A stretch of 64,000 nucleotides of DNA, taken from NCBI GenBank assembly GCA_037974665.1, contig CM075770.1, forward strand, positions 1,810,501-1,874,500. Reading direction: 5' to 3'. A model generated the notes under the pieces. It made no database searches. It had not been told where the DNA came from and saw only the letters and a list, made by a program, of their open reading frames with translations. The DNA comes from Ehretia macrophylla (Eukaryota > Streptophyta > Magnoliopsida > Boraginales > Ehretiaceae). Positions within the stretch are counted from its first letter, which is position 1; each line of letters opens with the position of its first letter. Shown here piece by piece: positions 54,001 to 64,000 of the stretch. The translations under genes were made by a program, and so were the position numbers.

Positions 54001-55564
54001 TGTAGTTGCAGATACCTTAAGTCGGAAAGCGAGCATGGCAAAACTGGAAGTCAAGGTGTAGGAGTTATTAGAGGAAGCATTCTTGCGGAAACCTCAATTG
54101 ACTCAAAAAGGGTTACTTTTTGCCACTACACAAGTTCAATCGACCTTGTTGTCTAAATTACGAGAGGCTCAACAGAAGGACCAACAGTTTCAGAAGATTA
54201 AAGAAAGCAACACAGATTTCAAGTTCCATGATGATGGTATTTGGAGGTTTAGGAACCGTATTTGTGTTCCTAATGAGCTAGAGCTGAAAAAGAAGATTCT
54301 TGAAGAAGCCCATAATTCAAGATACACTATTCACCCCGGCAGAACAAAGATATACCGGGATTTGAAGCAACACTATTGGTGGAATAACATGAAGAGAGAA
54401 ATTGCAGAGTTTGTGGCACGGTGTTTGACTTGCCAAAGAGTCAAAGCAGAACATCAGTGACCAACAGGTTTACTTCAGCCGTTGGAAATCCCTCAATGGA
54501 AATGGGAACATATAACTATGGACTTTGTCATGGACCTGCCCAGGTCACAAAAGGGTCATGATATCGTTTGGGTCATAGTGGATAGATTGACCAAGTCAGC
54601 GCACTTCTTACCGATGAACAAAGAAGATAGTCCTGAGAAGTTGGGAGATATGTATGTGGCGGATATTGTAAGGTTGCACGGGATGCCTGTGAGTATTGTA
54701 TCGGATAGGGATCCTCGTTTTACTTCCCGATTTTCGAAGAGATTGCAAGAAGCTTTGGGAACGAAGTTGAGTTTCAGCACGACTTATCACCCTAAGACTG
54801 ATGGACAATCTGAGAGAACTATTCAAGAGGATATGCTGAGAGCGTATATTTTAGACTTCGGAAAAGGTTGAGAGAAATATCTGTCTCTAGCGGAGTTCGC
54901 TTACAATAACAGTTATCAGGCCACTATCGGGATGGCCCCATTTGAGGCATTGTATGGACGTAAGTGTCGATCCCCAATTTATTGGGATGAAGTAGGTGAG
55001 ACGAAGACTTTTGACCCGACCCTTCTACCTGAACTTATGAAGACTGTTGATAATATCCACCTCATCCGGAAACAGATGCTTACTGCCCAGAGCAGGCAGA
55101 AAAGTTATGCAGACCGACGGAGACGGAGCCTAGAGTTTGAGGTTAGCGACAAGGTGTTCTTGAAGATATCACCCCGGAGGGGACTGATTAAACACGGCAA
55201 TGGTGGAAAGTTGAGCCTGAGGTTTGTAGGACTATTTGAGATAGTTAAGAAGGTTGGCAAATTAGCGTATCGCCTAGCACTACCCCAAAACCTCTCCAAT
55301 ATCCATGACATTTTTCATGTTTCAATGCTACAGAAGTATCATCCTGATCCATCGCATATCTTGGAGCCAGAGCCGTTGCAGCTTCGGGAGAACTTGTCTT
55401 ATGAGGAGAAGCCCATTCGGATTCTAGACCAGCAAGATCGGGAGTTACGCAGCAAATCTATACCGATGGTGAAAGTGTTGTGGGATCATCATGGAGTTGA
55501 AGAAGCAACGTGGGAAAGGCGAGACCAGATGGTGCAACAATATCCAGCTTTATTTCAAAGGTAA
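51053..55564 (+). pseudogene. Ty3/gypsy gag-pol, one frame broken by stop codons
   Basis: One continuous frame covers, in order: Gag capsid (about 51275-51790), two CCHC-type zinc knuckles (about 51975-52075), protease with 'DPGATHSF' (52249-52272), reverse transcriptase (about 52860-53400, 'FIDD' active site near 53250), RNase H (about 53680-54030), integrase with an HHCC zinc domain (about 54305-54445) and a DDE core (starting near 54506), and a C-terminal chromodomain-like segment (about 55415-55560). In-frame stops: TGA 51179-51181, TAG 53084-53086, TAG 53375-53377, TAG 54059-54061, TGA 54458-54460, TGA 54869-54871; true end TAA 55562-55564. The original start is probably ATA at 51053-51055, now lost; the first ATG after the first stop is 51185. 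No frameshift is seen. The element cannot make a full polyprotein. Confidence 0.92.
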
Positions 55565-55591
55565 TATTGAATTTTAGGACGAAATTCTTTT

Positions 55592-55604
55592 AAGGAAGGG
55601 AGGA
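55592..55604 (+). other. Gypsy polypurine tract
   Basis: AAGGAAGGGAGGA directly before the 3' LTR; primes plus-strand DNA synthesis in LTR elements. Confidence 0.85.
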
Positions 55605-58600
55605 TGTGAGGCCCGATCTCGATTTGCGTGTGATATCTCGTTTCGTGTGCCCTAACTTAGATTTGCGTGCCTTGACCTAGGTTTAAGAATCGTGTTTCAT
55701 TTTTTGTGCCTTGCATTGAACTACGTGCATACACTTAGGGTTGCGTGCATTTACTTGAAAAACGTGCATTCGTCTCGTAGTTCGTGCCATACCTCGTAGT
55801 GCGTGCCCTAAACTTAGAAAAGTGTGCCCGTACACTAATCAAGAAAGCATCTTACACGAAGCATTAAATCATTAATTAATCCTATAAACTCCACTAACTA
55901 ATATTAAATTGCTAATTCAACTCACTAGAAGACGAAATTGCACCAAAAGCTAAGCATTCTTTATTCTTTATTCTTTATTCTTTGCGTATCCCAAACACAT
56001 AATTAAAATAATGCTCAAAAGATGACAAAAATTCAGCATTTTTTCAAGCCTTGGCCGACCATGTAGGAGCATGTGATCAAGCTTTGCAATTTCAAAGTTT
56101 ATGCTTAGACAAGTTATGACACAATGCATAAAAAAAATTTGGCTCAAAACTCTACCCAAAGCTCCATATTCTCGACATACTCCAATTGCCCATGCTAGAC
56201 ACTTCAAACATGCTCCTTAAAGACACAAAAATCTAAAATTTACAAGCTCAAGGCCGACACAAGCATCTTATTCATCAAAGCCTTTCATTTTTCTTTCATT
56301 CTTTCTTATCTTCTCACATTTTCTCTCACTCTCTCTCATTTCTTCTCTCTCTCTCGGCCCTAGCTGAAATTGTAGACTCCATAGCTAAGTTCTTCATCCT
56401 AAGGCTCTTCAAGACCTCCAAGCTACTTAGGAGCTCGACCAAGCAAAGCTAAGAGCAAAGAAACACACATACAAGCTCTTTGAACCTTCATTTCGGCTTA
56501 GGAGAGTTGTTAGCTTCCATTTCGTTTTCTTCTTGTTCCAACCACATGCACCTACTAAGAACTTGGTTACTAAACTAGGAAATTAGAGAAAATCAGGTGG
56601 TCTCTCAACTTAGCAAGGAAAAGAGTCAATCTTGTGCATCCTCAAGAGTTTGTGCATCTTCTTTGTTGTCTTGCTAAGGTGAGGGCTAAAACTTCTTGAA
56701 AAACTTTTGAAAACCACATGCATGCCTTTGAATGTCCATTTTTACCTCTGTACTTGTGATATATGTATGTTCATGAGCTTTTATAAACATGCATGGCAAG
56801 ATATTTGGCTAGAATGTGATGATAGTTGAAATCGCGTATGGGACAGCCTTCTGCCTTGTTGGTACGGGATGATTTTAACCAGGTAAATGATGTTGAAAAT
56901 GCGTGAAAATTGGTAGGTGACTATTTTTGCCAGTTCTGAACATTTTACATAGAAATAGGCCAAAGCTAATTTTGACTCTAAGGTCCTCAAAATGGCAAAA
57001 TATAAAAATGTGTCCAAATCTGGAAAATCTGGGAAAATGAAGCAGGTTTTGGCATATTCACTGTTCCTATAGAACGAACCAGTTTTTACTTAGTAAATGG
57101 CATCCAAAATGCATGAAATTTGGTGTTCTACTAGAATTTTCAGTTCTGGACATTTTTGTCAGAAATGGACTAAGGCCAAATCTGACCCTAAGGCCCTCAA
57201 ACATGACAAGTATTGAAATGTGTGCAAATCTGGACAGTTTTGTATAGTTTCACGGTTTTGGCTATAACTCTTGAACCCGAACTCCAAATGATATGAGGTT
57301 TGTTTATGAATTTAGTTTACTCCTTAAGCTTTAATTTGACATCTTGTTCACTGAAATTGGAGATTGTTTGCTTGTCTCAATTATTGTGAGAAAACAGTCT
57401 ATTGCAGTGAGGGTTTCACCTATTGATATGCTTAGAAAAATTATTGTAGCTTCTCTTGTTGTATTAAATGCTTGGGATTGTGGCATTTGGATGTTGTGTG
57501 GACTGTTTTGAATACTTGAGGGTGTTTGAATTAATCAATGCATGGCTTGATTTTAATTACAAGATGACTTGGGGCTTAATCGCACGGGTAAGCACGAATT
57601 GAAACCTTAGTAACTAGGTAAACTCACTAAGTGTTGATCATATGGATATCGTGTTTGATTATGTAATTAGTAGGCTGCCCGTAGTTGCCCTCATAGCCCT
57701 AAACATGATTTTGATGATTACAGTTGACAAGTAGGCATTTCTTGCTCCCGGTCCCACGTAGATGTCGTTGCATGATGGATAATCTTATTATTTGATTACG
57801 TGAACTTCGAAATGAGTCATATGACTTGATTTAAATGCGTTACATGGCTGCCCGTTTAATATTCATATAACTCCATGTGCTTTTCAAGTGAAATTGTCTG
57901 TCATATCGTGCCTCGTTTGTTTATTTGTCAATGTACAATCTTATGACTGTTCGGAGGCAACCTACTTTGTTGACCTCCAAATGTGATATATTAAATGTCA
58001 TAAATGTGCATTGCATACAATGTTGCAACCTTCATTCTGGCGTGGTCGCGTTCACGCATACCGGGCGGTATCGGGCTTGCCAGTGCAACCGTGACTACCA
58101 TTGTTCAATTCCCTCTCTCGCTTGGGGGCTAGACTTCTCGGAGAGTTGGGTCGTAGGATTTCGGGGTACATCCGGAGTACACCCATTTGGCGTGATAAGG
58201 GGATGATTTGAAGTCGGCTGCAACAACTGATACTAGAAATGAACTGAGAGTAAAAGCTCACCGTATCCTTTTCACTATGTGTATAAGTACTCTCGCTTGG
58301 TTCCTAGAGGACCTCGGGGAGGAAAGACGGGTAACTGTGTTCTTTTACTGTTATATTACATTATGTACTTACTTGTGATACATGTCACGCTTGCAAAAAG
58401 AGTTTTCACAAGTTGAACCGGAAAATGAGTTTCAAAACTTATTTCTCGTTCCCTCTCGCTGAGTTCATAAGGACTTACCCTCTTTTATTATCTCAGGTGA
58501 AGAAGACCAAGAACAGGTATCCGAGGACAACATGCCTAATGATGATTCATTGGAATGATTGCTTGCCCTACGTGCCTTGATTGACTATGGCCATTTTGTA

Positions 58601-59192
58601 AACGATATGTTGCTTGAAGACTGTTTCATTTCTTATGATGTTTGCTATTGTATTATAAATGACCCCCGTTGTAATTTGAGGTCTAATTTTGGCTTGTACT
58701 GATCGTAACTAGATAGACACTACTATGGTCGTTTTGCTATCGCTATTTGGCTAATATCTATCACAGGATTATGACGTATCAGGTAAGGATTAAGTAAAAT
58801 GAATCTATCCAATCTTAAGCAGGTACTCATTGTTAAGCTAAGATCAACATGTACTTTTGTAACAAAGATTAACAAACAAGCGAGACATAGTATCATGCTA
58901 GGTTATTAATTAAACGAGACTTCGAGATAACTAGTAGGCGTTTCGATTTGTGATAAATAGTAATCTTAGTTAGAAATGAAGTTGAGATTGAAAATTCTGA
59001 GACGTTTAAAGAACTAGGTCAAACTAAAAAGCCTAATTACAGCCGTTATGCTGCCGGTTTTTCGAAAAATTTGTGGAGTTTAGGCTAAAACGTTAAGTGT
59101 TAAACTTTCATGAATAATTAAGTACGTGATATGACTTGAATGTTTAGATCACACCCTAGTATAACCTTTATAGGTCGGGTTGGGGCGTGACA
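55605..59192 (+). mobile_element. 3' LTR of Ty3/gypsy retrotransposon
   Basis: 3588 bases, same ends as the 5' LTR (TGTGAGGC... to ...GCGTGACA). Small indels account for the length difference. The internal duplication is kept (about 56845-57245). AAGGG follows. Confidence 0.95.
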
Positions 59193-59197
59193 AAGGG
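59193..59197 (+). repeat. Target site duplication AAGGG (right)
   Basis: Exact repeat of 47208-47212; confirms a single insertion with both ends kept. Confidence 0.92.
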
Positions 59198-59287
59198 CAA
59201 CTCATTACATGAACTCTTTTTATGTACAGAATTTGGAGAAAGACTGGACCATTTGGGATTTATTGTATTGCACGTAATATTACTTAG

Positions 59288-59515
59288 AATTTTTTTTTTT
59301 TTTTTGTAGAAAGAAATATTTCATTAAAATGAAAGGTAGATACAAAGTATTTTCATCATATTCACGTAGGAAGTAGGTCATGTACAAAAATATTCAAAAG
59401 GGGTACATTAAAGGATCAGTCTATAGTTAACTTGCCAGTGAGGTAATGTTTAGCCACCCAATCAACTGTTCTATTCGCTGTTCGCTTTGAAAACTGAAAT
59501 CTAACCTGGTCATCT
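59288..59515 (-). mobile_element. 5'-truncated LINE, 3' end only
   Basis: On the minus strand a short frame near 59505-59425 ends in a pattern typical of plant LINE RNase H tails ('RTANRTVDWVAKHYL' then a stop), followed by about 120 bases of tail and a poly(A) run (T-run at about 59290-59308 on the + strand). It lies in the 3' UTR of the kinase gene, same orientation. The 5' limit is uncertain. Confidence 0.6.
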
Positions 59516-59538
59516 TATTGTTGCCCAAGTTGAACAAT

Positions 59539-62500
59539 TTACAGATCTTCATATGAAGTTCTGGCCTTCTCCCTCTCCCAGTGTATTTGCTTTCTTGAGT
59601 CTAGTGAGAGCTTCCCGTTGAATCCCTCCGGTGGCTGATTATCCGCCCAAATCCTTCCGCTCCGATTGCCTCCGTCATACCCAGGAGTTGACATATGACT
59701 CGAGTCAAGAATTGCATCACCCTCCAATATCCGGATAACCTTTTCACAAAAACAAGAAACGGTCTTAAAATTTTTGTAACATCCCGTCCTACAAGGTTTA
59801 CACGATTGAACCACAATTGACATGACGTGAAGTGGTGGTTCTTTAAATGTATTAAACGTACGACACTGGGAATATAAGAGAACCCACACTTTTCACTTTA
59901 TCTACCTACCATACGGTATGTTTTATGTAGCTAATAATCAAACAGTTAGCCAAAGGCCTCATCAGTTTAATATTTTTCAATGAAAATTATTTGATTCAAA
60001 ATTGGAAAGCGCTTATTTGGTACTTTTAACCTAGATAAGTGACCAAAAGCGGAAAAATAAAGATTTATATTTTTACAAAACTAAGAATATATAGCAGCAT
60101 GAAGATAGCATTGCATAACTAGGCTTCTTACTTGTGACATCCGAGGCCGTGCCTGAGGGTCTTGCCGTATGCACAAGGATGCAACATGCAGCATGCAATA
60201 CACTTCTTGTTCTGAATAATGTGTCCCAAGCCGGGGATCCACAAGTTCGTCAAGAGCATATTCTTCCAATAAAGGTCGCGCCTATACAAATCAAATAAGG
60301 AAATGAGGAGTCGAAGAAAGGAAGGGGGAGCAGGGTTGAACTTTCTTCCACATTGCACTGTTAGTTTCGGCAATGATGCCTCGTAAGGCACCTAGACATA
60401 CCCATTCTGTGAGACACTGCTGGCCCTTCGGCCTGTTAAGATCCACAGCTTTTCGGCCAGTAACAAGCTCGAGTAATACAACGCCAAATGAGTAAACGTC
60501 AGCTTTCTCTGTAATCTGGCCACTTTGAGCATACTCGGGAGCCAAGTACCTAATTGAAATGCATAGCCACTAAGATGTATATTTCATAGCAAAAGGCTCA
60601 TGCAGGAAACAACAAAAGATTTAGACACTCACCCAAAGGTTCCAATAACTCTCGTTTCAACGCCTGTGTCTCCATCCGGTTGCCATCTTGCCAAACCAAA
60701 GTCTCCAACCTTGCAAGTATCAGGTCAGAGTGAGATTATTGAATTGAATCCTTAACATACAGAACAACATTTTCTGTGAACTTCTAAACAGGGAAAAGAT
60801 GAAGGAATAATCACGTGGATGAAAAGAAATCATATATCATAGGACATCAGATTTCATTGAGTGTAATTTCCTACGAATTTAATAGCTTGCATGATGCAAT
60901 TAAATCCAGTATTCAAAGTAAGCAAGAAGTGAACAACTTTAGACGGAGCATAAGACTCTGTACATTCTGTCTGTTCTAATTCTTGCCTTTATGCTAAAAG
61001 TTTGGCCATTTATTTAACTAAATAACCCCACTTTTTCACCTCTAATGTTCGAGTGTAATGATTTTTTTCTCCTCAGAAGAATAATAGAATTAATACAGAT
61101 GATAATCATCTTGCTGAAATAAGTAATCGTTTCAAGAAAGTAACTTTATCTACCAATCTCAACCAGCTCGATAAGACTGTGAAACATTGAGAAATGAACT
61201 GAAGAAAGAGGAGAAATGGAGCAACAAAGTCTGCCAGGCATGTCGTTGGGGGCTTGGAGGTGCTTCAAGCCTAATGAGAACTGAAACTATTTAGACTACG
61301 GACTACTAGTTGCAGATTAAACCAGAACATTTAGTATGGAGGCTGTATGATTTAGAAGGGAAGCTCGTATTTGCAGCAACAATGAAAAGAAGACTCTAAT
61401 TGGAATTTGAGATGCTATGGTCATGTAAAAGTTCCATGGACAATTAAGTATTGTGAAAATTGCAATACCAGTGGTTCAAAGTCATGGGTGATGAGAATGT
61501 TGTTGGGTCTCATGTCCCGGTGAATAATGCAACCAACTCTACATTCTTCATGAAGATATCGCAGCCCACGTGCAGCTCCAACTGCAATCTTTTGACGTGC
61601 AGACCACTCTAATGGATCTCGGTGATGTCCTGAAAATATTTGAAGCATTATTAAATAGGAATATCCAGAAGCCAAAAGGCAGAACTCTAAAGAAGAATCA
61701 AGAAACTGTTTGAAACCTCTTGCCATGATGTTTATGATTAGGAGATATTTACTTCTAACAATGTTGAGTGCAAACACTTCAATCCTGAAAGAAGAGATGA
61801 CACATACCATAGAGATAAGAATCTAAAGATCCATTGCATATGTACTCATAAACCAGCAATCTTCTACCATCCTCGATACAAAATCCAATTAAAGTTACAA
61901 CATTCCGGTGCTGAGCACAGCTTAGTACTTCAACTTCTGAGCAAAATTCTTGATCACCCTGAGAACTTGCTAATTTGTGTTGCTTGACAGCAATAACCTG
62001 TCCATCTGGGAGGAACCCTCTGTGGACAGATCCAAACCCTCCTTCGGCTAAAAAATTAGCTTGGGAAAATCCTCCAGTAGCATGCTCCAGCTCAGCATAC
62101 GTGAACCACGTTGGAGGTCTTCCAAACACTGGTGCCTTGTGTCGACATATTGAGCACAAAGGAGGGGGCCCTGAAGGTGCATTTCTAGAAAGAGAAATTG
62201 CCTCTCTTACATTTCCGCTGAAATCAATTTCTGACCTATAGCTTGCCGTTCTAAGCCCAGCTTCCTCATCAAGTTTAGAGAATTTCTCTAGCAAGGCTTT
62301 TGTTGTAGAAATTTGAGCGCGATTTTTGGGTCTCTGTAAGCTTTCTTCCAGCCATTGGGAGGATTGACAATGTGAACTGACAATGTCTACCATCCATGGC
62401 TGAAACCTTAAACTTGAGGAGGACGAAGAGAGATTTTCACTTTCAGTATCTGAACCTGACTCATCAAGATCATGATCTTCTTTCAAAGCCAATGAGTCGC

Positions 62501-63897
62501 CCTTCTTAAGATCCCCATTTATCGCATTGACAGTAAATGGTGAAGTTACAGGATCAGAGCTTGAGACTGATGAGGCTCCAGCTTCAGTTGCAGTGAAAAC
62601 CTCTGGACTGCTTGTTGGGGTGACAAGCAAACCTACGGTGGAAGTTAAAGAATTCTCCTTTTTCACTTGTTCTCCAGACGAATGATCGGCCTTTGAAGGT
62701 GAGGAAGCAGTAGCATCAGGTTCCTTATTTGATGAACCAACTAAATTTAGACGGAGAACTTTTGGTTGAGATCGCTTCATAGCCACAATATTGCATTGCA
62801 ACTCTTCCATGCACTGCTTTCCTTCTTGTTTGAGATGTCTACAGTAAATTTAAACAAGGATCACTAATAAGATTCGAAGATAAAAAAGACATAGTAAACC
62901 AATAGATTTTAAAACAAAACACCATTTGAAATTTAATAAACAGATGCACAAGTATTACTTGTCCAAAACAACCCAATTAGCCTGAATTCTCTTAGCCTCA
63001 GCAGCAACAGCCCCACATGGTGATCCAGAAACAACTTGTATCTTAACATTTATCTGAGAACCGGCATTATGACAAAAGTACAAGTGAGCACTATAAGAAA
63101 ATCAACAACTTCTATTGATGAAGACCAACAACGTCTATCGATGAAGACTTATTTTGGAGACTGACCTTATTAGGATCATAAACATCTTGGAGCTGAAGAA
63201 TCATCTGCGAGCAGGAATCTGTTATGTCAAATTTCTCTTCTGAACTAGTCCCAGAGTGTGACTTTCGGTAGCCACTAGCACAATCTCCTCCAAATCTTGG
63301 AAAACCCCATAATCGTCTACCTGTATATAAGATGGGAAAATTTGTGGTTATTACCCACCATGGTTGTAAAATTAAATCCTCACTAAAAGAAATCAATGAA
63401 TTTCCCTTGTCAAGGTACGGGAGTGAACGACGTTGACGACGGTAAAACTTTCCATGATAGCAGCAGTAATCAGAAAGACAAAGGACCAAATTGCAATACA
63501 GAAAAGATAAGACGTCAAAAGGATCTGCTACAATAACCACCATAAAACAACTATAGTTATTTTTATCATACTCCGCATATAATGGCCAAGTGCCTAAAAG
63601 CCATATCTTTCCAATTATACTACTAAAGATTATAGAGAGCAACTAAGATTCGATATGAAATTAAGCAAGGTATAACAACATTTACAGAAAAGGCTACAAG
63701 AATTCACCAGAATTTTGTGAAGGTACAACAACAAGAAGTGTAATGCAGTGGCCCGGTTGAACAACATGAGTCAGAGCCCACACCAGAGCAGTCTTTCGTA
63801 TCTCCTTGGAGGCCTTAACAGCAACCACAACCTTCTCAGCAACATCACAGGCCTTATCTTGCTTCGCTTTCTTCGATTCCTTCGATTCCTTACTCAT
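59539..63897 (-). CDS. USP-like domain plus protein kinase (RLCK, 'inactive kinase' group)
   Basis: Nine exons: 63897-63708, 63320-63166, 63053-62959, 62838-61808, 61629-61469, 60709-60633, 60549-60402, 60281-60132, 59739-59539; 2208 bases, 735 residues. The N-terminus (about 15-140) is a universal-stress-protein-like domain ('[22 protein letters not shown]', '[15 protein letters not shown]'). A Ser-rich linker follows. The kinase domain spans about 395-680: glycine loop EGGFGSV (412-418), Lys432, helix-C Glu448, HRDMRPNN (527-534), DFG (547-549), '[11 protein letters not shown]'. So ATP-binding Lys, catalytic Asp and DFG are all present, but the Lys of HRDxKxxN is Arg531. Close relatives are labelled 'inactive protein kinase'. 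Substrates unknown; probably cytosolic or membrane-associated. The start chosen (MSKES) fits the family; an ATG 27 bases upstream is in frame. Not broken. Confidence 0.93.
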
Positions 63898-64000
63898 TAT
63901 CTTCAAAAAAGAATGTTGCAACACCTATCCTTAAATCTTCAATGGAATTAACTCCTCAAATTCATCAAGCACAACACAACAACATCATCTTCATGAATCA

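Overview
This is a stretch of flowering-plant nuclear genome, probably a eudicot. Evidence: GT-AG introns, single-gene plant families, plant-type 5S rDNA, Ty3/gypsy and Ty1/copia retrotransposons, a MITE, and AT-rich intergenic DNA. The species cannot be named from the sequence alone.

Layout. 1-2990: AT-rich DNA with no gene seen. 2990-16400: a nested repeat island. It starts with a retroelement LTR fragment fused to a tandem 5S rDNA array (3409-9068, one partial and eight full units, about 680 bp each). The array is cut by a Ty1/copia LTR (9069-10538) with a long non-coding leader and a decayed gag remnant. A truncated minus-strand retroelement follows, carrying a viral-type movement-protein domain, and its LTR is an inverted copy of the one at 2990. 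16735-45962: a gene-rich segment with a DEAD-box RNA helicase (RH20-like, + strand), an FLX-like coiled-coil protein (+), a thioredoxin-like 2 chloroplast protein (+), a DUF707 membrane-anchored protein (-) and a PRA1.F-type membrane protein (+). 46818-47152: a Tourist-like MITE. 47213-59192: a structurally complete Ty3/gypsy (Tekay/Del-like) retrotransposon of about 12 kb, with 3.6-kb LTRs and an AAGGG target duplication. About 59290-59515: the 3' tail of a 5'-truncated LINE. 59539-63897 (-): a USP-domain plus protein-kinase gene.

The genes are ordinary single loci with separate roles (RNA remodelling, flowering or chromatin-type scaffold, chloroplast redox, Golgi/secretory functions, kinase signalling). 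Nothing suggests a functional cluster. Exon models were built by matching frames across GT-AG borders; each spliced CDS totals a multiple of three and ends in a stop.

The most unusual object is the 5S array. Its units fall into three types in strict order A-B-C repeated three times, a trimeric higher-order repeat of about 2.03 kb. Its left edge is fused to a retroelement promoter fragment almost exactly where that promoter's transcription start should lie. The gypsy element is also informative: its gag-pol frame has no frameshift, and every visible lesion fits C-to-T or G-to-A change.
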